Part shown: positions 54,828-63,628 of the stretch, piece after piece
How the letters are laid out: the number at the start of each line of letters is the position of its first letter
Numbering within the stretch: position 1 is the first letter of the stretch
Source: Floricoccus tropicus
GTDB lineage: Bacteria > Bacillota > Bacilli > Lactobacillales > Streptococcaceae
Assembly: GCF_001832905.1 (NCBI RefSeq)
Contig: NZ_MKIR01000012.1
Coordinates: 310,001-374,000 of the forward strand
Reading direction: 5' to 3'
Length of the DNA stretch: 64,000 nt
Position numbers and translations under genes: made by a program
The notes under the pieces: generated by a model
Seen by the model: only the letters and a program-made list of their open reading frames with translations
Told to the model about the DNA's origin: nothing
Database searches by the model: none

Positions 54828-55655
54828 CTATTTATAAGTAAATATCTTTTCATAGTCTTCTCTACTAGTTGCAATGTTAAAGTCTAATTGATTAGGATAA
54901 CCATTAAGTTTTCCTTGCGAAGTATATTGATGGAGTTCATAGTGTTTATCCGTTTCTGGTCTAGAATCAAGAAATCCCGTATCTCCACCATAATGTGCAA
55001 ACCATATGGCATTAAATTTATCAATATTTATTTGAAAAGCTGATAAAAACCAATCTTGAGTATAAATACCAATATTTTCTACTCCTAGGCTTTCAAGCTC
55101 GTCTCTAAATGCCTCAACTCCTGCGTTCATATCGGTCATAGTCTCTTCTTCAACATCAACCCACCAATAAGTTGGAGTATATTCTTTTGCTCTGTCATAA
55201 AAGTCGCGCGCTTCCTTACGCATCTCTTTCTCACTTCGACCATTTGCATAAGCATAAACTGCAACAGGGACATTCCTATTTTGAAATTCTTCAATATGTT
55301 TCTTGTAAGATTTATCTTCACCTGAGGAAGTTGAAGCAGCATTATTTTTAACAGAACCACCACCATGTTGAACCCTTACTATAGCTCCAACAATTTGACT
55401 ACTTATCTGATCATAGTCCATTTCTTGAGGAAGTTGCCAGCCAGATATATCTATTATCGGAGCTTGAACATTTACCTCTTCAAAATTTACATTATTAAGT
55501 TGCCTGTTATGTATATTTTGGGTAATAGAATCATTAGCAGATCCTTCAAAAATACTTGTGAAACTAGAATTCTCATACAAACTAGACAAAAAAACTAACA
55601 CAATAGCTCCAAAAGATATCATGAAAATAGTTTTTAGTTTCAGTTTATTTCTCAT
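54828..55655 (-). CDS. GH25 muramidase (1,4-beta-N-acetylmuramidase), membrane-anchored
   Basis: The 275-residue protein has a membrane anchor at about residues 9-26 with no cleavage site evident, a serine-rich linker, then the GH25 domain from about residue 67: IDISGWQLPQEMDYDQI, VYAYANG, WWVDVEEETM with the catalytic acidic pair, and IWFAHYGGD. It should cut glycan strands of peptidoglycan outside the cell. No cell-wall-binding domain is present. The ribosome-binding site is weak (AGAAAAA), so expression may be low. Confidence 0.9.
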   Translation of the reverse strand: MRNKLKLKTIFMISFGAIVLVFLSSLYENSSFTSIFEGSANDSITQNIHNRQLNNVNFEEVNVQAPIIDISGWQLPQEMDYDQISSQIVGAIVRVQHGGGSVKNNAASTSSGEDKSYKKHIEEFQNRNVPVAVYAYANGRSEKEMRKEARDFYDRAKEYTPTYWWVDVEEETMTDMNAGVEAFRDELESLGVENIGIYTQDWFLSAFQINIDKFNAIWFAHYGGDTGFLDSRPETDKHYELHQYTSQGKLNGYPNQLDFNIATSREDYEKIFTYK

Positions 55656-55777
55656 ATAATTTATATTTTTTTCTTTTCAAAAATTTCAATCCTATCTATA
55701 CAATTTAATGTATAAAAGAAAGATATTTAATTCTATCATAAATAAGTTAGTGAGTCATCATCATTTAGACCTATCTA

Positions 55778-56896
55778 CTAATCAAGTAAAAAACTTTCAA
55801 ATACTTCATTTCCCAAAAGAAAACCTTTTTTGGTCATATAAATACTTCCATCTTGAATTTCAACAAGTTCTTGAGTGATTAATTTTTTCACTTCTTTTCC
55901 AAAAAGTTTTTCAAAATCTTCCTCAAATTTTGCTTCGAAATCAGAAATGTTTACTCCTGATTTTTTTCGCAATCCAAGAAACATTTCTTCTTCCATATGA
56001 GCTTTCTTATCCAAAACTTCTTCTGAAACTATCTTATTTTGATGGGATAAATAATGATGGACTGGGCCAAAATTTTTATAACGTGTATTATCAATAAATC
56101 CACTTGCACCAGCCCCAATACCATAATATTCTTCGTTATTCCAATAAACTAAATTATGTTTACTTTCAAAACCAGGTCTTGAAAAATTGGATACTTCATA
56201 GTGTTCATAACCTTCGAGTTCTAAATTATCAATTATATATTGATACATTTCAGCATCAGTATCTTCATTAGGTAAATTAAGTTTTCCACGTCTCATACGA
56301 TTCATAAAAATTGTATGATTTTCTAAAATTAGACTATAGAGCGCTACATGCGGAAGATCCAAAGCAAGAACCTTTTTTAAATCCTCTTTAACTTGATCAA
56401 AAGTTTGACCAGGTAAAGCATAGATTAAATCAATCGAAATATTTTTAAAACCATGATTTTTCAAAAGCTCAATATTATGATAAACATCTTCACTAGTATG
56501 GCTACGACCAATCTTTTTTAAAAGCTTGTCATCAAAAGTTTGGACACCCAGAGAAACTCTATTTACAGGACTATTTTCAAGGACTGAGATTTTTTCTTCA
56601 TCCAAGTCCCCAGGATTTGCTTCAATAGTAAATTCTTCTAACTTCGATAAATCTAAATTTCTTGTAAGTCCAACAAGCAATTTTTCAAGCTGATGACTAT
56701 TTAAAGCTGTCGGAGTACCACCACCAATATACAAAGTTCGTAATTCTTCAATGTTGTAAGAATCAAACTCAGCTATTAAAGAATCAATGTACTCATCAAC
56801 TGGCTGATTTTTTATGAATACTTTTGAAAAGTCACAATAATAGCAAATTTGTGTACAAAAAGGAATATGAACATAGGCGCTTTTTACTTGACCCAT
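55778..56896 (-). CDS. hemW: Radical-SAM protein HemW
   Basis: The 372-residue protein has the CX3CX2C radical-SAM motif at Cys14, Cys18 and Cys21 in HIPFCTQICYYCDF, GGGTPTAL, SLGVQTFDDKLLKKIGR and the C-terminal HemN-like domain. HemW delivers heme; it is not the coproporphyrinogen oxidase, though often misnamed so. It overlaps ribF by 13 bases and follows the ribF-truB group. Confidence 0.93.
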   Translation of the reverse strand: MGQVKSAYVHIPFCTQICYYCDFSKVFIKNQPVDEYIDSLIAEFDSYNIEELRTLYIGGGTPTALNSHQLEKLLVGLTRNLDLSKLEEFTIEANPGDLDEEKISVLENSPVNRVSLGVQTFDDKLLKKIGRSHTSEDVYHNIELLKNHGFKNISIDLIYALPGQTFDQVKEDLKKVLALDLPHVALYSLILENHTIFMNRMRRGKLNLPNEDTDAEMYQYIIDNLELEGYEHYEVSNFSRPGFESKHNLVYWNNEEYYGIGAGASGFIDNTRYKNFGPVHHYLSHQNKIVSEEVLDKKAHMEEEMFLGLRKKSGVNISDFEAKFEEDFEKLFGKEVKKLITQELVEIQDGSIYMTKKGFLLGNEVFESFLLD

Positions 56897-57828
56897 TTTC
56901 TAGCCTTTTCTTCATCATCTTTTAACTGTTCAACTAACATTTCGATACTATCAAATTTAACCATATCTCTTATACGATCAAGCCAGATAAGTTCTAATTT
57001 TTCACCATATATGTCGCCTGAAAAATCTAAAATATTAACTTCTAAGCGTAATTCTGTGCCGTCAAAAGTTACATTTTTACCAACACTTGCCATTCCACGA
57101 TAGGTCTTCCCATCATAATTTACATCAACTACGTAGACACCATCATCAGGTAAATGAACATTATCGGTTAAGACAAGATTAGCAGTTGGAAATCCTAATG
57201 TCCTACCACGCGCATCTCCGTGAACCACGATTCCTTCAATCATAAAATTATAACCAAGTAAATTATTAGCTAGTTTTATATTTCCTTTATCAATAGCATC
57301 ACGTATTCTTGAAGAAGAAATTTTATCGGTTAATTCTTCATTTTCTCCATATTCTAAAGGTTCTCTAACTGCTGGTACGGTTACCACTTTGCCAGAGAAA
57401 TTTTTTCTTAAATACTCTGCTCCCATACGTTCATTACCAAATGTATAGTCAAATCCTGTAACTACTACTTTAGCTCCAAGATCTTCAATGTAATTACGAA
57501 TAAAATCATCAGCTTTAGTATGAGCAAATTTTGAAGTGAAATCTGTTAAATATAAAGAATCGACACCATACTCTTCAAATTTCTTTAATCTATCCTCGGT
57601 TGTTGATAAATGTTTTAATAAATCAGGCTTAAATTTAGTGAATGCTAATTTAGGACTTTCTGGAAATGTAAGAACTGAAATCTTCAAATTTAATATTTGA
57701 GATAATTTTTTTGCCTCATCAAAAAGAGCCTTATGCCCTCTATGAAGACCATCAAAATATCCCAAAACTAAAATTGTATCTTCTGTTTTTTTTACATCAT
57801 ATATTGTATCTATTTTTATAACTTCCAC
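56884..57828 (-). CDS. ribF: Bifunctional riboflavin kinase / FAD synthetase
   Basis: The 314-residue enzyme has the nucleotidyltransferase signature LGYFDGLHRGH, SSRIRDAIDKG, then the kinase part with GDARGRTLGFPTANL and ISGDIYGE-like SGDIYGEKLEL. It makes FMN and FAD. It lies 10 bases after truB and overlaps hemW. Confidence 0.95.
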   Translation of the reverse strand: MEVIKIDTIYDVKKTEDTILVLGYFDGLHRGHKALFDEAKKLSQILNLKISVLTFPESPKLAFTKFKPDLLKHLSTTEDRLKKFEEYGVDSLYLTDFTSKFAHTKADDFIRNYIEDLGAKVVVTGFDYTFGNERMGAEYLRKNFSGKVVTVPAVREPLEYGENEELTDKISSSRIRDAIDKGNIKLANNLLGYNFMIEGIVVHGDARGRTLGFPTANLVLTDNVHLPDDGVYVVDVNYDGKTYRGMASVGKNVTFDGTELRLEVNILDFSGDIYGEKLELIWLDRIRDMVKFDSIEMLVEQLKDDEEKARKWVK

Positions 57829-57838
57829 TATATTGCTC

Positions 57839-58756
57839 CTAATTTTCTATAAGTACTTTTTTAGGCTTATAGGATTCTTTTTTTGTTGGATGTGGCATAT
57901 AAATTGCCACTAATTTGTCTTGATAAAATGTTGCTAAAAGCTCTTGTGTTTCCAAAACCTGACTTGGAATTTCTGACACTTCTAAAAACTTCCCTACTAT
58001 TACTCGTTCAAATTGTTCATCACTTAAATCAAGTCGAACCATATCTGCTACACCATACTCCATAGGCATGAGGATTTCATCAATTCTTCCCTCGTCCTTA
58101 AAATTGGCTACTTCAGATAATTTATGTGCTTGCTCAATTTGCAGTCCGGCACTGGCTGATCTTTTTAAGCTAGACATGTGTCCAGCATAAGATAATTTGG
58201 CAGCGAGGTCAACAGCTAAAGTACGAACATATGTTCCCTTGCTACAAACAACACGGAAGTCAAATCTAGCAAGGTTATCTTCATAGGTAATCGGACTTGT
58301 TCTTTCAAAGTCATAAATTGTAACCTCTCTTTGAGGTCTTTCTACTTCTTGCCCAGCTCTAGCATATTCATACAGCTTTCGCCCGTTAACCTTAACTGCT
58401 GAGTACATAGGGGGAATCTGAATTATTGGACCCACAAACTCTTGCATGGTAGCATCAACAAGCTTTTCATCAAGTTTTTCAGTTACTGGAGTTTTCTCAA
58501 CGACTTCACCAGAAGCATCCTCAGTTTCAGTCGAGAACCCAAGAGTAACCTGGCCTTCATAGACCTTACCAGCCTCTGTCATAAATTCAAGAACTTTGGT
58601 AGCCTTCCCGACCGCGATAGGCAATACACCTTCTACATCTGGATCAAGCGTCCCACCATGTCCGATTTTTTTCGTACCAAGAATTCGTCTCAGCTTAAAA
58701 ACACAATCGTGCGAAGTCATCCCAGCTTCCTTATAAAAATTTATGATTCCATTCAT
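57839..58756 (-). CDS. truB: tRNA pseudouridine55 synthase
   Basis: The 305-residue enzyme has the catalytic aspartate in [36 protein letters not shown] and [18 protein letters not shown]. It makes Psi55 in the T-loop of tRNA. It overlaps the DUF1905 gene by 4 bases and starts the truB-ribF-hemW run. Confidence 0.95.
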   Translation of the reverse strand: MNGIINFYKEAGMTSHDCVFKLRRILGTKKIGHGGTLDPDVEGVLPIAVGKATKVLEFMTEAGKVYEGQVTLGFSTETEDASGEVVEKTPVTEKLDEKLVDATMQEFVGPIIQIPPMYSAVKVNGRKLYEYARAGQEVERPQREVTIYDFERTSPITYEDNLARFDFRVVCSKGTYVRTLAVDLAAKLSYAGHMSSLKRSASAGLQIEQAHKLSEVANFKDEGRIDEILMPMEYGVADMVRLDLSDEQFERVIVGKFLEVSEIPSQVLETQELLATFYQDKLVAIYMPHPTKKESYKPKKVLIEN

Positions 58757-59025
58757 TTGATTCTTTCCTTTAATTCAATATTCACTGTATCACCATAGGT
58801 CTTATTAATAGACTTTCTGATTTCCCTTCGAACACCTAAGATGTGGCATTCTGTTTTCATTCTTACTAACTGACCATGATAGCTAAAACCATCAATTAAT
58901 ACATCGACTAATACTCTTTTCTTACCAAAAAGAGCCTCAACATCAAAAGGAATTTCAATATAAGAAGCATCCATATCTGGATTCTTTAGAAGTTTTGCCT
59001 GAAATTTTATCTTCTGACTAGTCAT
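58753..59025 (-). CDS. DUF1905-family protein
   Basis: The start is probably ATG 59023-59025 ([13 protein letters not shown]), still overlapping the pcrA stop by 8 bases. The 90-residue protein matches DUF1905: [37 protein letters not shown] and a C-terminal [11 protein letters not shown]. These small beta-barrel proteins have no known role. It is embedded between pcrA and truB with overlaps on both sides. Confidence 0.82.
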   Translation of the reverse strand: MTSQKIKFQAKLLKNPDMDASYIEIPFDVEALFGKKRVLVDVLIDGFSYHGQLVRMKTECHILGVRREIRKSINKTYGDTVNIELKERIK

Positions 59026-61342
59026 CCGTTTTCTTCTCAATTGGTGCCATCTGAGCTAAAAGTCGTTTCATACCAACTTCTGGGAAAGATATTTTCAGCT
59101 CCATTGCCCTTCCTTCACCTTTAACGTCAAGGACTGTACCTACACCCCATTTTTTATGAACTGCTTTATCACCAATATCCCATGAAGTTCCACTAGATTG
59201 GTTGCTATTATCTTGCTTAAGCGGTCTGGTTCTAGCACTTGCTGATGCGCTCCTTCTTGCTTGATTTTCTGCATTACGTGAATTACCATTATTCATCATT
59301 TGTGATAATGACATTCCTTGACCACTTCCAAATTTATTAGAAAGTGATGACGAATCTCTATAAGTAGCATTAAATGCAGTTCCGCTACCAGCAGGTCTTG
59401 CTTGTCCAGTATAAGTTAATAAATCTGAACTTATTTCATTCAAGAAACGACTAGGACGATTATAGCTTGATTTACCATACATAGTACGACTTGATGCATT
59501 GGTCAGATATAAAACTTCCTCTGCACGAGTAATCCCAACATAGGCAAGACGACGTTCCTCTTCAAGTTCATCTGGCTCCTCAGTTGCTCGGTTAAGTGGG
59601 AAAATACCTTCTTCAAGACCAATTACAAAGACAACTGGAAATTCCAAACCTTTTGCAGCATGAAGAGTCATAAGAGTAACCTGTGACTGCTCTTCCTCAT
59701 AATCATCTGTGTCAGCAATCAATGAAAGATCATTTAAGAAACGGCTTAAACGTTCAAGTCCAGTCTCACCCTCAATCTTGTCAGCTTTCTCATCAAAATT
59801 TTGCGTAACAGTATAAAATTCTTCAATATTCTCAATACGAGCCTGACTCTCGAGATTATTTTGCATCACAAGAGCGTCCATATAGCCTGTCTTCTTCAAA
59901 ACTTCCTTAGTTAAGTCCGTAATTGTGTAGTTATCCATATTATCAGCCAAGTTAGACAAAAGCATGCTTAGGTCAAAAATAGCTTGCGCTGCTTTCCCTT
60001 TAATTCCACTCAAAGTGACTTCACGTCCTGCTTCTAAAAGTGAGTAGTCATAAGCTAATGCAAAATCTCTTAGTTTTTCAACAGTTCCTGGACCAACTCC
60101 ACGTTTTGGTTCATTGACTATTCTTTCAAAACTCATATTATCACGCTCATTAGCGATTACATTAAGATATGAAATTACATCACGAATTTCCTTGCGACTG
60201 TAGAACTTTGTTCCACCAACCATCGTATAAGGAATATTGGATTTTAGGAATGCTTCCTCAATGTTACGGCTTTGAGCATTTGTACGATATAAAACTGCAA
60301 AATCACTATAAGTCCTATTATTTTGGCTAATCTCTGAATTTATCATTCCAGCAACAAAAAGAGCTTCATCTCTTTCATCATTTGCACGATTATAAATAAT
60401 CTTTTCACCTTCATCACGACTTGTCCAAAGTTTTTTATCACGACGATTTATATTGTTTTTTATTACATCATTAGCTGCAGCTAAAATATTTTTAGAAGAA
60501 CGGTAATTTTCTTCTAATAAAACTACCTTAGCATCAGGATAGTCATCTTCAAAATCTAAAATATTCTGCATATCAGCACCACGCCAACCATAAATTGATT
60601 GGTCAGCATCACCAACAACACAGATATTTCTGAAACGAGCAGCTAAGGTCTTAACTAACTGATATTGCGCGTGGTTTGTATCTTGGTACTCATCCACATG
60701 AATATATTGATAACGACTTTGATAGTATGTAAGCACCTCTTGATTATCAAATAATCTTAAGGTGTTCATAATCAAATCATCAAAGTCCATTGACTCACTT
60801 CTTTTTAATTCTTTATCATACTCAAGATAGCACTTAGCAACTACCTCTTGATACATATTTCCTGCTTTATTTGCATATGCTTCTGCAGTTAATAAATCAT
60901 TTTTTGCATTTGAAATTGTTGAAAGAATACCTTTAGCATCCCATTTTTTAGGGTCTAAATTCATTGCTTTCAAAATTCTTTTCATTAGTGTTCTTTGTTC
61001 ACCAGGATCAACAATTGTAAAATTACGATTATAACCTATTTGATCAGCATCACGACGTAATATTCTCACACACATACTGTGAAAAGTTGCAATTAAAGAA
61101 TCTTGGGCTCTTGGAGTCAGTGCAACTGCACGTTCCCTCATTTCTCTTGCTGCTTTATTGGTAAACGTTATGGCTAATATATTCCATGGATTAACCATCT
61201 TCTCTTCTATCAAGTAGGCAATACGGTGAGTTAAGACACGTGTCTTCCCAGAACCTGCTCCCGCCATTATTAAAAGCGGACCTTCAGTCGTTACAACTGC
61301 CTCAGCCTGCTTGTCATTCATCTTATCTAGTAAAGGATTCAT
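59018..61342 (-). CDS. pcrA: ATP-dependent DNA helicase PcrA/UvrD
   Basis: The start is ATG 61340-61342 (MNPLLDKMNDKQAEAV) after AAGGAG; earlier frames lie within the terminator of the small gene upstream. The 774-residue superfamily-1 helicase has Walker A AGAGSGKT, TFTNKAAREMRER, DEYQDTN, GDADQSIYGWRGA, TLMTLHAAKGLEFPVVF, VGITRAEE, and a serine/asparagine-rich linker before the tudor-like C-terminus (VGDKAVHKKWGVGTV-like). It acts in repair and in clearing stalled polymerases. Confidence 0.95.
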   Translation of the reverse strand: MNPLLDKMNDKQAEAVVTTEGPLLIMAGAGSGKTRVLTHRIAYLIEEKMVNPWNILAITFTNKAAREMRERAVALTPRAQDSLIATFHSMCVRILRRDADQIGYNRNFTIVDPGEQRTLMKRILKAMNLDPKKWDAKGILSTISNAKNDLLTAEAYANKAGNMYQEVVAKCYLEYDKELKRSESMDFDDLIMNTLRLFDNQEVLTYYQSRYQYIHVDEYQDTNHAQYQLVKTLAARFRNICVVGDADQSIYGWRGADMQNILDFEDDYPDAKVVLLEENYRSSKNILAAANDVIKNNINRRDKKLWTSRDEGEKIIYNRANDERDEALFVAGMINSEISQNNRTYSDFAVLYRTNAQSRNIEEAFLKSNIPYTMVGGTKFYSRKEIRDVISYLNVIANERDNMSFERIVNEPKRGVGPGTVEKLRDFALAYDYSLLEAGREVTLSGIKGKAAQAIFDLSMLLSNLADNMDNYTITDLTKEVLKKTGYMDALVMQNNLESQARIENIEEFYTVTQNFDEKADKIEGETGLERLSRFLNDLSLIADTDDYEEEQSQVTLMTLHAAKGLEFPVVFVIGLEEGIFPLNRATEEPDELEEERRLAYVGITRAEEVLYLTNASSRTMYGKSSYNRPSRFLNEISSDLLTYTGQARPAGSGTAFNATYRDSSSLSNKFGSGQGMSLSQMMNNGNSRNAENQARRSASASARTRPLKQDNSNQSSGTSWDIGDKAVHKKWGVGTVLDVKGEGRAMELKISFPEVGMKRLLAQMAPIEKKTDD

Positions 61343-61385
61343 TCTTATCTCCTTGTAAAAAAATCTTCCTCCATTATACCAAAAA

Positions 61386-61409
61386 AACACCTGATTTTCT
61401 CATCAAGTG
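61386..61409 (-). terminator. Terminator between the 44-residue gene and pcrA
   Basis: Minus strand ACACTTGAT / ATCAGGTGT (one G-U) with a 6-base loop, followed by seven T. It separates pcrA from the upstream small gene and confirms that the in-frame extension of pcrA is not translated. Confidence 0.85.
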
Positions 61410-61457
61410 TCTCTCTTCTTTTGAAGTAATCTCCTCATTATAACAAATAACAAAATC

Positions 61458-61592
61458 TTATTTTTTCTTAAATGCTAAATAAAGAATTATCAAGAGTAAA
61501 ATAAATCCCATTGCCAAAACAATCGGCATATTATTTCTAACAAACATTGCTGTATCGGTATCTGTTCTCCCTACAACACTCCTTGAATTCAT
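61458..61592 (-). CDS. 44-residue single-TM membrane protein
   Basis: ATG 61590-61592 to TAA 61458-61460 encodes 44 residues: a polar start MNSRSVVGRTDTDTAMF, one membrane segment at about residues 23-41, and a C-terminal FKKK. GGGGGAT lies 5 bases before the ATG, and its own terminator follows. It is shorter than usual gene-finder limits. Function unknown; the size and topology fit small regulators of membrane enzymes or transporters. Paired direct repeats lie upstream (see 61664-61699). Confidence 0.7.
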   Translation of the reverse strand: MNSRSVVGRTDTDTAMFVRNNMPIVLAMGFILLLIILYLAFKKK

Positions 61593-61627
61593 AAGATCCC
61601 CCAATCAGATTTTCTAAATTCTTCCCA

Positions 61628-61699
61628 TATATACAATATCATATTTAAAAGTTAAATTTTGTTGATTATCTTAAAAGGTAAAAGAATATCATAAAAGGT
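61628..61699 (-). promoter_or_regulatory. Promoter and paired direct repeat of the 44-residue gene
   Basis: GATTATCTTAAAAGGT (61664-61679) and GAATATCATAAAAGGT (61684-61699) are direct repeats, 14 of 16 identical and 20 bp apart. On the transcribed strand each begins ACCTTTTA. Downstream lie TTTAAC (61651-61656), 17 bp and TATATA (61628-61633), a weak promoter. The ACCTTTT pair is also seen upstream of the yknWXYZ-like operon (3562-3599, 21 bp apart). Confidence 0.5.
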
Positions 61700-61740
61700 T
61701 TAAATCAATAGATAGCTAGAATAATTTATTTAATATCAAT

Positions 61741-62367
61741 TCACATATTTATATTAATTATTAATTTATCATATAAATCGTTAGATTCAAAAATATCTAC
61801 AACTGAAATAAGTAGAGACAATAATATTATTGCTAGGAAAAACCAACTTGTTGTTTGGTACTTAAAACTTTCCATCAAAGAATAAATAAATGTAACAATT
61901 GTGAGGCAAAGAGTAATAACAGAAACAATGCTTATTGTAATTGAAATAATAAACAACCAACAGAATTGCTTGAAATTACTATCATTTATTTTCTTTAATA
62001 AATTATATAACTTATACTTTTGAAAAATGATACTTATTAACATAATCAGAAGTATCACTACCAGAATTACTAGCAGCAAAATGATAACCAATGCTATTAT
62101 AAAACCACCCAAAATTATAATCCATCCAAATCCAGGGTTATCTTCTTCATTTATTAGTATGTTATTTAAAGCTCCCAAAAATAAACATGATATAAGCTCA
62201 CATACGAAGAGTATTACAAATGCTGACTTCTGATTTTGTTTTAAAGAATCTATTAATCTTTTCATCATAAATAATGGATTATCTACAACATTAGGAGAAT
62301 CACCATTTATGATTTTATCTTCGATCCTCATGCTATTAATCTCTTGATTATATTTTTCCTTATTCAT
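61741..62367 (-). CDS. Four-TM membrane protein of unknown function
   Basis: The 208-residue protein has an acidic/basic N-terminal tail of about 45 residues and four to five hydrophobic segments, including a very long one near residues 82-113. No family is recognised. It lies 15 bases after the PH-like/zinc-ribbon gene and is probably co-transcribed with it. Confidence 0.7.
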   Translation of the reverse strand: MNKEKYNQEINSMRIEDKIINGDSPNVVDNPLFMMKRLIDSLKQNQKSAFVILFVCELISCLFLGALNNILINEEDNPGFGWIIILGGFIIALVIILLLVILVVILLIMLISIIFQKYKLYNLLKKINDSNFKQFCWLFIISITISIVSVITLCLTIVTFIYSLMESFKYQTTSWFFLAIILLSLLISVVDIFESNDLYDKLIININM

Positions 62368-62382
62368 AATTTAATATGCTTT

Positions 62383-62832
62383 CTAAAGTATCTGCTCAGA
62401 TTTGCAGTATTGACATTTAGCATATTGTCCTCTAGTACCAGAAATTTGCGCTCCACAAGTTATACACTTTGTTGTAACTTTACTATCATTTTTTGATTTG
62501 ATTAAGTTAGTAATCTCCTCAATCCATTTTTGTCGGCTAGCGCCTCTATCAAAACTAAAAATTAAACTTCTATCCTGAAAATCAATTTCTAAGTACTTAA
62601 GATTGTGTTTTTCAACTTCAAAAGCTTGAACATTCCCATCAATTATTTTTATTTCATCAAGTGAAAAATAATCAATTTTTTTATTATCTCCAAAAAAACC
62701 TTTATTTATATAAATTATATTTTTATTAGTAAATATCACCTCATCAGTGGCAAGTGCCATTGATAAATCAGGTGTAATACCACTTTCTTTTAAGATGATA
62801 TATTCATCATCAAGTAAATTTATTTTTGCCAT
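62383..62832 (-). CDS. PH-like domain protein with C-terminal zinc ribbon
   Basis: The start is taken at ATG 62830-62832 (MAKINLLDDEY). The 149-residue protein has a beta-rich domain (about 1-105: DEYIILKESG, IIYINKGFFGDNKKIDYFSL, a closing helix SRQKWIEEITNLI) like bacterial PH/YokE domains, then a zinc ribbon with CITCGAQ and CQYC. PH-like domains in bacteria often bind membranes or peptides. The zinc ribbon is typical of proteins that sense or tether. Partner of the membrane protein downstream by position. Confidence 0.7.
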   Translation of the reverse strand: MAKINLLDDEYIILKESGITPDLSMALATDEVIFTNKNIIYINKGFFGDNKKIDYFSLDEIKIIDGNVQAFEVEKHNLKYLEIDFQDRSLIFSFDRGASRQKWIEEITNLIKSKNDSKVTTKCITCGAQISGTRGQYAKCQYCKSEQIL

Positions 62833-62909
62833 ATCCAACCAACACATTCTATAATTCGTTAATTATAATTATATATTATTTACTTTAATAATTATATAAA
62901 AATTATTTA

Positions 62910-62938
62910 TTGAACTATTATCTACTACACTATATAAT
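62910..62938 (+). promoter_or_regulatory. Promoter of the PASTA-like membrane protein gene
   Basis: TTGAAC (62910-62915), a 17-bp spacer and TATAAT (62933-62938), 31 bases before the ATG. Ribosome-binding site TAGGAGA. Confidence 0.82.
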
Positions 62939-62968
62939 GTAATAAGTAAAAGAAAATTAGGAGAATTC

Positions 62969-63574
62969 ATGGAAAAGCCACTACCAAAAATAATTATTGC
63001 TTTATTAATTGCAATTTTTATTGCCAACTATTCAGATACACTTACTGTAATAGTATTTCTAATTTCGTTATTGCTGTTTATATATGGATTAGTGATGTTA
63101 TTCATTTACCTTTATCAAAAAAGACAAAATGTTAGATTACCTTCTATAATTTTGATTATTTCTTTTGCATTATTTGTAGTAAGTTTATCTTCTGGAGTAA
63201 TTCATTCATCTGAAGACTCACCCTATATTCAACAAATAATTAAAGGTAAGAACAAAAAAACTGCACAGCAAAATAAAACATACAAATCTGATGGCTATGA
63301 GAAAGTCCCTAATACATTTTTAATGAAAAAAGAGGATGTTGAAAAAGAAATAACTGACCTTGGGCTCAAAGTTCGATTCTTTGATGCTAACTTACAAAGT
63401 GAAGCCGATAAAAAAAGAATATTAATTCCCGAAGGTACTTGTAACAAAGCAGAAACAGATAATACAAAATATTTTACGGAAAAAGATACTCCTGATGGCG
63501 AATCAGGTTACTATGCAAAAAAAGGGGCAACAATTATTGTTGGATATGCTACTAAAGATTACGATGGCAGATAA
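62969..63574 (+). CDS. Membrane protein with a C-terminal PASTA-like domain
   Basis: The 201-residue protein has three hydrophobic segments within residues 1-88 (about 6-20, 25-50, 60-76), then a lysine-rich linker and an extracytoplasmic domain: YEKVPNTFLMKKEDVEKEI, LGLKVRFFDANLQSEADKKR and a closing KKGATIIVGYA. This order (VPN-like start, helix, strand, final strand after K-G-x-x-I) is that of PASTA domains, which bind cell-wall muropeptides in kinases and PBPs. The insert rich in E/D/T near residue 165 is not typical. No kinase domain is present. Role unknown. Confidence 0.65.
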   Translation: MEKPLPKIIIALLIAIFIANYSDTLTVIVFLISLLLFIYGLVMLFIYLYQKRQNVRLPSIILIISFALFVVSLSSGVIHSSEDSPYIQQIIKGKNKKTAQQNKTYKSDGYEKVPNTFLMKKEDVEKEITDLGLKVRFFDANLQSEADKKRILIPEGTCNKAETDNTKYFTEKDTPDGESGYYAKKGATIIVGYATKDYDGR

Positions 63575-63581
63575 AATAAGG

Positions 63582-63617
63582 AAAAAGCATTGGGATTAAC
63601 TAATCCTAATGCTTTTT
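63582..63617. terminator. Bidirectional terminator after the PASTA-like gene
   Basis: A 17-bp near-perfect stem AAAAAGCATTGGGATTA / TAATCCTAATGCTTTTT (one G-U on one strand), then a T-run. The carbonic anhydrase gene ends 12 bases away on the other strand. Confidence 0.88.
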
Positions 63618-63628
63618 TTAAATGAATA

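Noticed and set aside
55778-56896. Oxygen-independent coproporphyrinogen III oxidase (HemN)
   Set aside because: The protein lacks HemN's N-terminal extension and is of HemW length; HemW is the better name.
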